A stretch of 64,000 nucleotides of DNA from Streptomyces sp. RKAG293 (GTDB taxonomy: Bacteria; Actinomycetota; Actinomycetes; Streptomycetales; Streptomycetaceae). The notes under the pieces are model-generated. The model was given only the letters and a program-made list of their open reading frames with translations, did no database searches and had not been told where the DNA came from. Shown here piece by piece: positions 25,427 to 33,432 of the stretch. The position numbers were made by a program, and so were the translations under genes. The stretch lies in contig NZ_JAJOZB010000001.1 of assembly GCF_023701745.1 (NCBI RefSeq), forward strand, positions 4,408,501-4,472,500, read 5' to 3'. Numbering within the stretch: position 1 is the first letter of the stretch; the number at the start of each line of letters is the position of its first letter.

Positions 25427-26803
25427 TCAGTCGGTTACCGGGTGGGCTTTGACCACCGGGACCGGGCCCTTGACCGGCCGTATGGGCACCTCAGGCCGGA
25501 AGGGCGTGAGCGCGGGCAGGTCCGGCACCAGGTCCGCCGTGTCGTTGCAGACGGCCGCGGCATCGCTCAGGGAGAGATACGGGGTGCGGATGCGGGACCA
25601 GCCGCCGGAAGTGTCTCCGGCGACGGCCAGGCCGGGCCGTTCGGGAGCGATGGAGCAGGCGGCGCCGACCGCTTCGGGGGCGATGTCCCCCAGCGCCATC
25701 TTGGCCGAGGCTTCGTCGTTGACGCGGTGGCAGACACGTCCCGTCAACTGGGCCCGGAGCATGGTGGCGCCCTTGCCCAGTTCGGCGCCGAAGCGCTGCC
25801 CGCACACCTCCAGGTAGATCCCGGCGGCGCGGCCGAGTTGGGCAAGCCGGATGAGCTGGGTGACCATCTCGTCCCGCCGTTCCTCGTCCTTGCGCGTGGC
25901 GACCATGAAGAGCTCAGCCACCTCGTCGACGAACAGCACCACCGGCACCGGGCGTTCGTGCTCCGGCAGGCCCCAGATGTCGGACGTGATCTCCTCGTCC
26001 GGGATACCCGGCGCGATGCCCTGCCGGGCCTTGATCAGGTCGTAGCGGTCCTCCATCTCCTGCACCAGCACCGGCAGCAGCCGGGCCGCCTGATCGGGAT
26101 CGGTGGCCAGAGCCGACAGCCGGGACGCGAACGGCGCCAGCTCCACCCCCCGCTTGCAGTCGATCCCCACCAACGCCACCAGCTGAGGAGCCAGCCCCGC
26201 GACCAGATGGCGCAGGAACATGGACTTGCCCGACAACGTTGCGCCGAGGGTGAGTTGGTGCGGGATGGCCCGGTAGTCCCGCACAAACGCGGTCGCGTCC
26301 TCCCGCAGCGCCACCGGCACCTTGAGGAACCCGCCCTCGGTCTTACGGGGCATCCGCACCTTCCGCAGCACGTCGAAGCCGACGAGCCGCAGTTCCACCA
26401 CCCCGGGCTTGATCTCCGACACGTACACCGCGTGCACGCCCCAGGCATGCCGCAGCCGTTCCGCCGAGGCTGCTACGTCCGCCGGCTCCTGCCCCGGGGC
26501 CAGCCGCAACCGAAGCCGCAGCCCGGTCGAGGCCGGGCGAATGATCCCCCGGCGGGGAGGCACCGGCCGAACCTCCCGTCGCGTGGCCGCCCGCACCGCC
26601 AGCATGCGGAGCCGGGACGGGGCCACAGTCAGCCCGCACGCCTCCATGACCGACCCGTATGAAGCGAGCAGCCGGGCCGTGGAGACCGGCAGGCCGACCG
26701 CCGACCAGTACACAGCCGGGTGCTGGGCGCGGGCATACGCGGCCCCACCACCGACGGCCACGATCGGACCGCCCACCTCCAGCAGCGTCACCAGGTCCGT
26801 CAT
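25427..26803 (-). CDS. traB: FtsK/SpoIIIE-like conjugal transfer ATPase TraB
   Basis: 458 residues from ATG 26803. The hexameric DNA translocase that moves double-stranded AICE DNA between mycelia. The N-terminal third is membrane-proximal; the P-loop is GATLSGKSMFLRHLVAGL (about residues 175-192), Walker B VPVVLFVDEVAELF, and then LIRLAQLGRAAGIYLEVCGQR, the FtsK sensor block. The C-terminus is Pro/Val-rich. The start coincides with the end of the preceding gene, so they are coupled. Unlike chromosomal FtsK it has no long linker. Confidence 0.94.
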   Translation of the reverse strand: MTDLVTLLEVGGPIVAVGGGAAYARAQHPAVYWSAVGLPVSTARLLASYGSVMEACGLTVAPSRLRMLAVRAATRREVRPVPPRRGIIRPASTGLRLRLRLAPGQEPADVAASAERLRHAWGVHAVYVSEIKPGVVELRLVGFDVLRKVRMPRKTEGGFLKVPVALREDATAFVRDYRAIPHQLTLGATLSGKSMFLRHLVAGLAPQLVALVGIDCKRGVELAPFASRLSALATDPDQAARLLPVLVQEMEDRYDLIKARQGIAPGIPDEEITSDIWGLPEHERPVPVVLFVDEVAELFMVATRKDEERRDEMVTQLIRLAQLGRAAGIYLEVCGQRFGAELGKGATMLRAQLTGRVCHRVNDEASAKMALGDIAPEAVGAACSIAPERPGLAVAGDTSGGWSRIRTPYLSLSDAAAVCNDTADLVPDLPALTPFRPEVPIRPVKGPVPVVKAHPVTD

Positions 26804-27162
26804 CAGGCCGCAGCCCCGTCCGCTTCGACTGCCAGCACACCCGGGACGACGGCGGCGGCCCGGAAGGCGATGCCGTGCCGCGACTGCCCGTTGAACACGG
26901 ACTCCCACGGCCGTGCCACCAACCCGGGCAGCGACACCGGCGAGCCCAGCGCCAGGCCCTCGGTGACGCCACTCTGCGGCACCGTCACCTGGACCAGCGC
27001 CGATTCGCCCTCGCAGATGTAGACGACGCTCAGCTTCATCAGCACCTCCCCCGAGACCGCGTCCACCGCGATCTCCCCGGTCTGCCGGTCCTTGACCTTC
27101 TTCTCCGGAGCCTCGGTCAGCAGGATCGTCGCCGACGCGGTCTCCACTCGGATGGAACGCAC
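26803..27162 (-). CDS. SCO3933-like AICE regulatory protein
   Basis: 119 residues starting with GTG 27162 behind GAGGAG. Opens with RVETASATILLTEAPEKKVKDRQTGE and contains SPVSLPGLVARPWESVFNGQSRHGIAFRA, the conserved core of a small protein family found directly upstream of traB in AICEs. First gene of the transfer operon; its promoter carries two repressor-like repeats. Biochemical role unknown. Confidence 0.8.
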   Translation of the reverse strand: MRSIRVETASATILLTEAPEKKVKDRQTGEIAVDAVSGEVLMKLSVVYICEGESALVQVTVPQSGVTEGLALGSPVSLPGLVARPWESVFNGQSRHGIAFRAAAVVPGVLAVEADGAAA

Positions 27163-27200
27163 AGTGCTTCTCCTCTAGTTGAGCCAATCAATCAACCTGA

Positions 27201-27251
27201 CAGGTTGACTTAGCAAGTTCAAAAATAAGGAAGCCAGGTTGACTTGTCAAG
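27201..27251 (-). promoter_or_regulatory. Promoter of the transfer operon with two operator repeats
   Basis: On the minus strand TTGACA (complement of 27245-27250), 17 bases, then TATTTT (complement of 27222-27227): a near-consensus promoter. Two direct repeats of CAGGTTGACTT(A/G)(G/T)CAAG lie at 27201-27217 and 27235-27251, 34 bp apart. One covers the -35, the other the likely start site, so a bound repressor would shut off the operon. A related sequence lies in front of the GntR gene at 30161. Confidence 0.75.
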
Positions 27252-27308
27252 TGACGAAGATGCTAACTACGTATCCCGGACTGTCAGTTGAGCCGACATG
27301 ACGCCGCT

Positions 27309-27854
27309 TCAGGCCGTCGTACGCAAGGCTTTGCCGACGATCTCCGCCAAATCGCCGGCGGACTCGGGGGTCAGACGGTAAAACCCCTGGAGACTGATCG
27401 AGCGCCCGAGACGTCCGTCCACCACGTATTTCAGACCGCGGGTCTGCCCCCGGCGGTTACGCCAGGTAAGTCTCACCAGAAGGTCGCCGGGGATCGGCAC
27501 ATCGAAACGTACGGGCGTGGAGTCCACGTGCACGGCTGCGGCGCCGCAGCCACCGGCGCCGAGCATCGACCAGTCGCCGTGCCCGGGAAAGGCTGGATCC
27601 TGCCACGTCTCGGCCGCGGTGCCGCAGCAGTCGCGCCGTTCCATGTCGATCACCCGCATCCGGCTCACCACGAACACCTCGCGCTGGTTGACGTGCAGCG
27701 CATACACCTCATCCCCAACGCGGGCACCAGACCAAGCGGGCAGGGAGGAATGGACGCCGCTGAAGGCAACCGCCGGCCGCTCGCCCACGCGGCCAGCCTT
27801 ACGCAGGGAGCGGCAGGTCTCATGGGTCCACAGGACCGTGAAGGCATCAGACAT
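27309..27854 (-). CDS. Hypothetical protein of the AICE cargo
   Basis: 181 residues, not recognised. Opens MSDAFTVLWTHETCRSLRKAG; contains GARVGDEVYALHVNQREVFVVSRMRVIDME, which looks like a small beta-barrel/ASCH-like fold, and GDLLVRLTWRNRRGQTRGLKYVVDGRL. No membrane segment or signal. A stand-alone gene divided from the transfer operon by the operator region. Confidence 0.65.
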   Translation of the reverse strand: MSDAFTVLWTHETCRSLRKAGRVGERPAVAFSGVHSSLPAWSGARVGDEVYALHVNQREVFVVSRMRVIDMERRDCCGTAAETWQDPAFPGHGDWSMLGAGGCGAAAVHVDSTPVRFDVPIPGDLLVRLTWRNRRGQTRGLKYVVDGRLGRSISLQGFYRLTPESAGDLAEIVGKALRTTA

Positions 27855-28153
27855 GCCGTGATCCTATGAACGAGGACTGACATTGATACGCGTAGTTCTG
27901 TAGGTGCTGAGTGACCGCATTCGCCGACGAGACAGGTGCTGGCCGACACCGGGTGCTTGCGGCAAGCGCCTGGGTGCTCGACCGACTGCTCGGGCAGAGA
28001 CTCGCCCGTCGGGAAGACCCACCAGAAGGCGCGGGTTTCGGCGCACCAACCCAGAACGGACCGCAGGTGAGCGAGTTTCTGACCCATCTCATCGAAGCTT
28101 GACCAGTCTCAGCGAAGCTTGACCGGAACGGCGGCTGCTGCTCTGCGGCTGGT
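27855..28153. other. Intergenic stretch with repeat pair
   Basis: 299 bases upstream of the 27309 gene. Holds the repeat pair at 28087-28124; otherwise no gene supported (short frames on both strands overlap each other and lack ribosome sites). Confidence 0.5.
28087..28124 (+). repeat. Cassette-boundary repeat, site 1 (two tandem units, + orientation)
   Basis: Units TCTCATCGAAGCTTGACC (28087) and TCTCAGCGAAGCTTGACC (28107), 20 bp apart. The same paired motif returns inverted at 28581-28623, on the other side of the DUF6193 gene. Confidence 0.75.
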
Positions 28154-28528
28154 TCAGTCGGTGGAGCTCTCCGCTGGGGGCCACGGCCCCTCGAAGGCCG
28201 GCCCACAGTCGTGCGGCAGGTGGGCCACCACCAAAGCGGCCGCCTCATTAGGTGTGAGTGACTCGCCCAAGACACGCGGCGACGCACCCAGTGGCGCGTA
28301 CACGATGCACGATTGCGCGTCGCCGACGATGAACGGCAGGTCGTTGCTCCATGGGAACTGCGTGTTGCGGTGAAAGGTGAGCGCCCCGTGGCCCGGAAAC
28401 GGGAACAAGGCCCGCAGCCGAGGTTCAGCGTAGGCAGCCTCTATGACTACGGGCTCTCCCCGTCGCGCCGTGGGATGCCCCTCCAGCATGAGCCGCCAGG
28501 TCTTCTCGACAACCGTCTCCTCAGCCAT
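28154..28528 (-). CDS. DUF6193 family protein
   Basis: 124 residues from ATG 28528 (MAEETVVEKTWRLMLEG); a TTG at 28585 gives 19 more. Family features: RLRALFPFPGHGALTFHRNT, WSNDLPFIVGDA and the C-terminal LTPNEAAALVVAHLPHDCGPA. DUF6193 members are often annotated as natural-product-biosynthesis proteins without proven function. It is flanked on both sides by inverted copies of a short repeat, suggesting it arrived as a unit. Confidence 0.75.
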   Translation of the reverse strand: MAEETVVEKTWRLMLEGHPTARRGEPVVIEAAYAEPRLRALFPFPGHGALTFHRNTQFPWSNDLPFIVGDAQSCIVYAPLGASPRVLGESLTPNEAAALVVAHLPHDCGPAFEGPWPPAESSTD

Positions 28529-28580
28529 CCCGCGATCATGGCGTCTGTACTCGGCCAGGACAAACCGCTCCACCCTGATG

Positions 28581-28623
28581 GTCAACTTCGATGAGACTCA
28601 CCAAACTTCGCCGAGACAGGTCA
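28581..28623 (-). repeat. Cassette-boundary repeat, site 2 (two tandem units, - orientation)
   Basis: On the minus strand GTCTCGGCGAAGTTTGG then GTCTCATCGAAGTTGAC: inverted relative to site 1, with the DUF6193 gene between them. Confidence 0.75.
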
Positions 28624-28787
28624 GTTTCGTCGGTTGACCGCTCTCATCCAATCTAGGCGTTTACTCAGCGACCCAGTCGTTTCGCGATTCGTCTCAGCTG
28701 ACCTAGTCGTGTGGTTCATCGCGCTGGGGGTGCTGGGCGGCTGTACCGGCCGTGGTGGGTCTTCCGAGGCTGAGACCTCGCCAGAGC

Positions 28788-29276
28788 TCAGGCGTTCCAC
28801 CACTCGTCGGTGCCGCAGCCAACTTCATGGTGCCACCATCCTTGCTCTTCTCCTTGAATCAGGAGTGCCTTGATCGCGGCGAAGTCCGCGTCGGCCGGTG
28901 CGGTGAAGGCCACCATGGGGAACTCCTCGCTGAAGACCTCGCCTCCGAGGCCGAACACTGCAATGCGCTGATGCACTGCCTGAGGGCTGCATCCCAGGGG
29001 GCCGGCAGGGACGGGCACTATGCGAATCGTGCAGTTGCCGGAGGCACTGACACGGCCGACAGCCCAGTGGATCCCGTTGGAGTCGGTCTGGAACCGTACA
29101 ACGTCGCCCTCGGCCACCCCATCCTGGAGAAAGGGGGCGTTCTGCACACTGGCCGTATCGACACCGATCTTCCGTGCCCACAAGCCCTCGGTGTCCTGCG
29201 GGAACCAGCCCTCGCGAGGGACGAACCGAAACCAGACCTTGATCTTCTCGACTGCGTTCTCCATGACGGCCATCAT
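28788..29276 (-). CDS. DUF4265 domain-containing protein
   Basis: 162 residues. KIKVWFRFVPREGWFPQDTEGLWARKIG is the typical DUF4265 opening, followed by APFLQDGVAEGDVVRFQTD and GNCTIRIVPV. Function unknown. Two alternative Met codons near the N-terminus (29276, 29264). A single copy of the cassette repeat (29381) lies about 100 bases upstream. Confidence 0.8.
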   Translation of the reverse strand: MMAVMENAVEKIKVWFRFVPREGWFPQDTEGLWARKIGVDTASVQNAPFLQDGVAEGDVVRFQTDSNGIHWAVGRVSASGNCTIRIVPVPAGPLGCSPQAVHQRIAVFGLGGEVFSEEFPMVAFTAPADADFAAIKALLIQGEEQGWWHHEVGCGTDEWWNA

Positions 29277-29380
29277 GCGCCGACCGTCGACAGTGCCTCG
29301 CGCCGAGTCTGAACTGGGCGATCAACCCGGGAACCCTGTCTCACCCAAACCAGTCCATGCAGTTCAGTGCGACTCGGTCG

Positions 29381-29403
29381 ACAAACTTCGCTGAGACAGG
29401 TCA
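29381..29403 (-). repeat. Cassette-boundary repeat, site 3 (single unit, - orientation)
   Basis: Minus strand TGACCTGTCTCAGCGAAGTT, nearly identical to the site 2 unit, just upstream of the DUF4265 gene. Confidence 0.7.
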
Positions 29404-29415
29404 TCGGTAGCCCTG

Positions 29416-30141
29416 TCAGTGGAGCCGGTAGGTGTCCTCAAGCTCTTGTCCGTCCGCCGGCATCACGACGTCAACCACCTGCAGGGCCTGCCCCGAGACG
29501 TCGCACGCCACGACCAGGACGCTCAGCACAGGGACGCCGACAGCCAGGCCGAGCAGCTCCGACTCTTCAGCGGCAGGCAAGCGCGCAGACACACGCTCGG
29601 TGACGTGGTCGAAGCGCACGCGCTTGCGCGTTTCCAGGTGCTCCCGCGAGCTACCGCTCAAGGGCTCGGACGCGCTCAGTTCCGTCCCTTCGGCCAGGCC
29701 GGCAGGGAAATAGGCCGAGACCAGCTCGATCGGCTCACCGTCCTCCTCGACCACGAGGCGGCGCATCAGCACCTTGGTCCGCCCAGGAACACCGAGGAAC
29801 GACGCGACGCGGGCCGGGACGGGCACCATGTCAACCTGGACGAGCCGGCCGACTTGCGACTCGTCGCGCTCCAGCGCCTCTTGCCCTCGGCGGTCCTTCC
29901 GCTCGACAACCTCAGGGCGGCGGCGGACGATCGTGCCGTACCCCTGACGGGACTCCAGCCATCCATCCCGCTTCAGCAGTTCCAAGGCCCGCACGACGGT
30001 CGGTCGGGACATCCCGAAGGCTTGGACGAGCTGATTCTCGCTCGGCACCAGCGAACCCGGCGGATAGGATCCGTCCTCGATCCGACCCTGGATCGTTTGC
30101 GCGAGCCGCACGTACTTCGGTGCCGCCACTTCATACGCCAT
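29416..30141 (-). CDS. GntR-family transcriptional regulator (KorSA/TraR-like), first of two
   Basis: 241 residues. N-terminal winged HTH: LAQTIQGRIEDGSYPPGSLVPSENQLVQAFGMSRPTVVRALELLKRDGWL; then a UTRA effector domain (LMRRLVVEEDGEPIELVSAYFP to the end). In pSAM2-type AICEs a GntR protein represses the transfer/replication genes and itself. A motif like those in the transfer promoter lies just upstream of its own start (30161-30184), consistent with autoregulation. Confidence 0.9.
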   Translation of the reverse strand: MAYEVAAPKYVRLAQTIQGRIEDGSYPPGSLVPSENQLVQAFGMSRPTVVRALELLKRDGWLESRQGYGTIVRRRPEVVERKDRRGQEALERDESQVGRLVQVDMVPVPARVASFLGVPGRTKVLMRRLVVEEDGEPIELVSAYFPAGLAEGTELSASEPLSGSSREHLETRKRVRFDHVTERVSARLPAAEESELLGLAVGVPVLSVLVVACDVSGQALQVVDVVMPADGQELEDTYRLH

Positions 30142-30160
30142 GGACGCCGCCTGTCGGAAT

Positions 30161-30184
30161 CAGTCAAGTCAACTGGTCAACCAG
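30161..30184 (-). promoter_or_regulatory. Candidate operator upstream of the first GntR gene
   Basis: Minus strand CTGGTTGACCAGTTGACTTG: two GGTTGAC/GTTGACTTG half-sites matching the operator repeats at 27201-27251. 20 bases before the GntR start. Confidence 0.6.
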
Positions 30185-30220
30185 ACTAATCCACGTTCTC
30201 CGTGTAGATGTAGCCGGGCG

Positions 30221-30658
30221 TCAGGATTGCCAGGCATCAGCCACAACGAAGGAGACGACCGTTCCGCCGAACAGACTCGGCCCGACATGCCACGAGTCAG
30301 CCAGAGCGTTCACCAAACACAGGCCCCGACCATGAGCGACATCCGCAGCCGGCCGCCGCATACGGACGCAGGCGGGCAAGCCCGCATTGTGCACATCGAC
30401 GCGGAGCCTCGTCCCCACCCGCGACCACTCGACCCGGACAAGCCAGGGTTCCTCGGCCCGCCCGTAGAGGATCGCGTTGGTCACCAGTTCCGAGATCATC
30501 AACAGGCAGTCGTCCAGCGGGCAGGCGATGCCGTGCGGTTCGATGAACTTGAGGAACCACCGACGGGCCCGGGGAACGGACTCCGCCAGCGGGTAGAGGG
30601 TCATGGCTCCCAGGAGTTCCTGATCAGGCGAGCCGCATCCCTCGGTGGCGTCGTTCAT
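30221..30658 (-). CDS. RsbW-like ATP-binding protein (HATPase_c_2)
   Basis: 145 residues, single GHKL ATPase domain of the anti-sigma/serine kinase type. N-box ISELVTNAILYG, G1-like RLRVDVHNAG and G2 HGRGLCLVNALAD are all present. Such single-domain ATPases are very common in Streptomyces; targets unknown. Six bases downstream of a zinc-finger miniprotein, with AAGGAG overlapping that gene's end, so the two form an operon under the palindromes at 30851-30897. Confidence 0.88.
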   Translation of the reverse strand: MNDATEGCGSPDQELLGAMTLYPLAESVPRARRWFLKFIEPHGIACPLDDCLLMISELVTNAILYGRAEEPWLVRVEWSRVGTRLRVDVHNAGLPACVRMRRPAADVAHGRGLCLVNALADSWHVGPSLFGGTVVSFVVADAWQS

Positions 30659-30664
30659 ACGCGT

Positions 30665-30838
30665 CTACTCCTTACCGGTTCCGTCGCAGTCCAGGCAGCG
30701 CCGCTTGACTGTCGGACGGGCACGGTCGTTGGCAGTGGAAAGCGCCAGATCAGTGCGCGAGCTGACGCGCTTCCAGCCCCGCCCACGACACCCGCGACAG
30801 CCAACACGTGCTCCGTCGCCTAACGGCTCACTGCTCAC
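30665..30838 (-). CDS. CxxCxGxG zinc-finger miniprotein
   Basis: 57 residues from GTG 30838 behind GGAAGGGGG. Two DnaJ-like zinc-binding knuckles, CRGCRGRG near the start and CLDCDGTG at the end, joined by a basic linker with SSRTDLALSTANDRARPTV. Likely a structural zinc ribbon mediating protein or RNA contact. It opens the operon with the RsbW-like ATPase. Confidence 0.75.
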   Translation of the reverse strand: MSSEPLGDGARVGCRGCRGRGWKRVSSRTDLALSTANDRARPTVKRRCLDCDGTGKE

Positions 30839-30850
30839 GCCGTGCCCCCT

Positions 30851-30897
30851 TCCATCAAGTGGCATTAGCCACTTGATGGATAGTGGCATTAGCCACT
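30851..30897 (-). promoter_or_regulatory. Two palindromic operators for the second GntR regulator
   Basis: 30851-30880 is a perfect palindrome with 13-bp arms (TCCATCAAGTGGC) and an ATTA centre; 30882-30897 repeats its core AGTGGC-ATTA-GCCACT. They lie directly upstream of the zinc-finger/ATPase operon. The AGTGGC/GCCACT half-sites recur at 31693-31715 in front of the GntR gene itself. Confidence 0.8.
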
Positions 30898-30935
30898 TGT
30901 GGGTGCAAGCGATTCGGCGACCTCCAGCCCAAATG

Positions 30936-31676
30936 TCATGCCAACGGGTAGCCCTGCTCGAAGGCCCAACGGTCCGGCGGGTAGGTCGCTTCGGCAAACT
31001 CCAGCGGCTGATCCTGCATGTCGTAGACCACGTGATGGACAATCAGGACAGCCGACGACGGGCGCAGAGACAGGTCAGCGGTCTCCTCGTCCGTTGCCTG
31101 CCGGGCGCACATCCGGTCCTCCGCGTAGCTGCCTTGACGTCCCGTCATCTGCTCGACGTACATCAAAGTGCCTTCACGGATGCGGTCAGGATCCATGAGC
31201 TTCGGCGCCAACCTCCCCACGTCCGGGGCGAACCACGAGGTCGACAGGGTGATCGGACCAGACTCGTTGTTGGTGATCCGCCGACGGTGCACAGCCTTGC
31301 GGTCCTTGCCCAGACTGAGCGCTGCGGCAACGTGCTCAGGCGCATCGAGCCAGCCCGCAGAGGTGATCACGGCGTATTCACCGGGGGTGTAGATGTTGCC
31401 GGTCTGACGCGCCCGCCCGTAGAGCTCCCGAGCGCGGCGGTTGACCTCAAGGCTCCGCACGTAGGTTCCCGAACCTTGGCGCTTCTCGACCAGGCCCTGA
31501 TGACTCAACGCCAACAGCGACCGAGCCGCGGTCGGCCGCGACACGCTCCAACTGGCCGCCAGTTGCCGTTCGGACGGAACTTCGTCCCCAGGCCGCAAGT
31601 CTCCTCGCAGGATCTGATCGCGGATGAAGTGCGCGATCTGCAAGTACTTGGGCTGGGCCTCCTCGATCTTCGGCAT
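30936..31676 (-). CDS. GntR-family transcriptional regulator, second of two
   Basis: 246 residues. HTH: YLQIAHFIRDQILRGDLRPGDEVPSERQLAASWSVSRPTAARSLLAL; UTRA domain with the conserved STSWFAPDVG and LIVHHVVYDMQDQPLEFAEATYP. Its operator half-site AGTGGC appears as palindromes upstream of its own start and upstream of the next operon, so a small regulon can be read from the sequence. Divergent from the DUF1152 gene. Confidence 0.9.
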   Translation of the reverse strand: MPKIEEAQPKYLQIAHFIRDQILRGDLRPGDEVPSERQLAASWSVSRPTAARSLLALSHQGLVEKRQGSGTYVRSLEVNRRARELYGRARQTGNIYTPGEYAVITSAGWLDAPEHVAAALSLGKDRKAVHRRRITNNESGPITLSTSWFAPDVGRLAPKLMDPDRIREGTLMYVEQMTGRQGSYAEDRMCARQATDEETADLSLRPSSAVLIVHHVVYDMQDQPLEFAEATYPPDRWAFEQGYPLA

Positions 31677-31692
31677 CGCAGCCTCCCGTCAA

Positions 31693-31715
31693 AGTGGCTA
31701 TTACCTCTAGCCACT
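31693..31715. promoter_or_regulatory. Operator in the GntR / DUF1152 divergent promoter
   Basis: Perfect inverted repeat AGTGGCTA-(7 nt)-TAGCCACT; same half-site as at 30851-30897 but wider spacing. Placed to control both divergent genes. Confidence 0.7.
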
Positions 31716-31756
31716 ATAGGGTCAGTGGCCAGGTGCCCACCCCGTACGCTGGCGGC

Positions 31757-32845
31757 GTGACGCGGTTGATCGTGGCAGCTGGAGGAGGGGGCGACGCAGT
31801 CGCCGCCGCAATGCTGGACTCGGCCCTGTACGGCCACGGGGAACCGGCCGTGATCCTCACTTACGCGTGGGACCGTCTCCTGGTCGACCCGGTACCGGGA
31901 CCGCGAGGGCCGGCCAACTTCACGGCGCTGCGACCCCTGACCCCTCACGTGTGGAGCGTCGCCGCGGATTCGCAACCGGTCGCGCCGGCCGGGTCGACAC
32001 TCCCCCGGCTAGCGGCCGAACTCCCGCACACGTTCGCACTGATCGACCCCCACCACGGCGCCCAAGGCATCACCCGCCAGCTCGAAGAGCTGATCGAGCA
32101 CCTGGCCCCCGAGTCGATCGACCTCCTGGACGTCGGAGGCGACATCCTCGCCCAGGGCGACGAACCCACCCTCCGCAGCCCGCTCGGAGATGCCCTCACA
32201 CTCGCCGCTAGCGCCCAGGTAAACGCTCCGATCCGTCTACTGGTCGCCGGCCCCGGCCTGGACGGAGAGATCCCCGCCACCGATCTGCGCGACCGCCTTG
32301 GGCCGTGCGTCCACTCGTTGAGCGCCAAGGACGTCGAGCCCATCAGCAGCGTCCTGGACTGGCACCCCTCCGAAGCAACCGCGATGCTCGCGGCCACTGC
32401 GCGAGGAATCCGCGGGCGCTGTGAAGTCCGGGATGCGGGGGTCGCGGTTCCGCTCACGGACGACGGCCCGAACGTCTACATGGCCGACCTGGACGACGCC
32501 CTGAACCGGAACAGGCTGGCCCGAGCGATCCTGGCAACGAGCAGCCTCGAAGAAGCCGAGCAGCAGAGTCGGGAAATCTGCGGGTACTCAGAGATCGATT
32601 ACGAGCGCAACAAGGCTGCGTGGCTCACGACCCAGACCGCGGGCACGCTGGACGCCGCCGAAGTCCTCCCCCAGCTAGACGCCTTCGAGGAAGCCGCCAC
32701 CAGCCGCGGAATCACCCACACCACCTTCCGCCGTCTCACCGAAGCCCTCGGCCTCAACGGCAACCAGCGCTCCGGTCTGCGCGACCTTCTCATCACCAGC
32801 CGACCCGAGCAGTACGCAGCGCCCTTGTGGCAACTGCATCGCTGA
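31757..32845 (+). CDS. DUF1152 domain-containing protein
   Basis: 362 residues from GTG 31757; the frame opens earlier (31694) but that would cover the operator. TRLIVAAGGGGDAVAAAMLDSALY is the Gly-rich DUF1152 opening; later blocks VILTYAWDRLLVDPVPGPR, FALIDPHHGAQGITRQLEELIE and SIDLLDVGGDILAQGDEPTLRSPL fit the family. Archaeal and actinobacterial members are of unknown function. It appears to be controlled by the divergent GntR regulator. Confidence 0.82.
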   Translation: MTRLIVAAGGGGDAVAAAMLDSALYGHGEPAVILTYAWDRLLVDPVPGPRGPANFTALRPLTPHVWSVAADSQPVAPAGSTLPRLAAELPHTFALIDPHHGAQGITRQLEELIEHLAPESIDLLDVGGDILAQGDEPTLRSPLGDALTLAASAQVNAPIRLLVAGPGLDGEIPATDLRDRLGPCVHSLSAKDVEPISSVLDWHPSEATAMLAATARGIRGRCEVRDAGVAVPLTDDGPNVYMADLDDALNRNRLARAILATSSLEEAEQQSREICGYSEIDYERNKAAWLTTQTAGTLDAAEVLPQLDAFEEAATSRGITHTTFRRLTEALGLNGNQRSGLRDLLITSRPEQYAAPLWQLHR

Positions 32846-33432
32846 CCGAGTAACAACCTTCTCTACGGGTTCAAGGCGACTCGCTGCGCTCGCCGCTGGC
32901 CCGTAGCCTCGGGCCTCTCAGGTTTGTAAGGCAGTCTTCTCTCAGAGAGAGAAAGGGCCGCGCACAGCGCGGCGGCGCCGGCCGTCGCCCGGCGCGGCCC
33001 GCCTCCATGTCTGCGCCACCGGCTGGCCGCGCCGGTCGCCGTCCGCGCCCACAAGGTGGGGGAAACACAGGTCCGGGCTGGGTCAGGAGCGGTGACGCGG
33101 ATTGCCAACCATGAAGGTGCGGACGATGCCTCCGGCGGGGGCGCTCAGACTCTGGGATAGCGGCAACTCGGTTGGCGTCTGCCGGCAGTTCGTGGTGGGG
33201 GTGGGGTGCTGCCATCCCGCCTGCCGACGTCCCAGGCAGAGCCGAGCAGCCGCGGCCCAGGGCGTCAAGGTCGTTCGTCCAGCGGGGCGCTCCACCTTGA
33301 CGCCCTGAACCACGCCCGCTCCACAGAGTGTGGGACGACGGCAGACGGGATAGCAGCCAGAAACCCTGTGGTGGGGGAAGCAAGAGGACTTCTCGGATGG
33401 TCCGACTGTGTCGATCCGACAACGTGCCACTA
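32846..33432. other. Non-coding stretch with a long-armed hairpin
   Basis: 587 bases without a supported gene; open frames here are composition artefacts without ribosome sites. It holds a hairpin with 14-bp arms (CAGGGCGTCAAGGT at 33258-33271, complement at 33294-33307) and a 22-nt loop. It is the insertion target of the IS630 element at its right edge. Confidence 0.5.
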
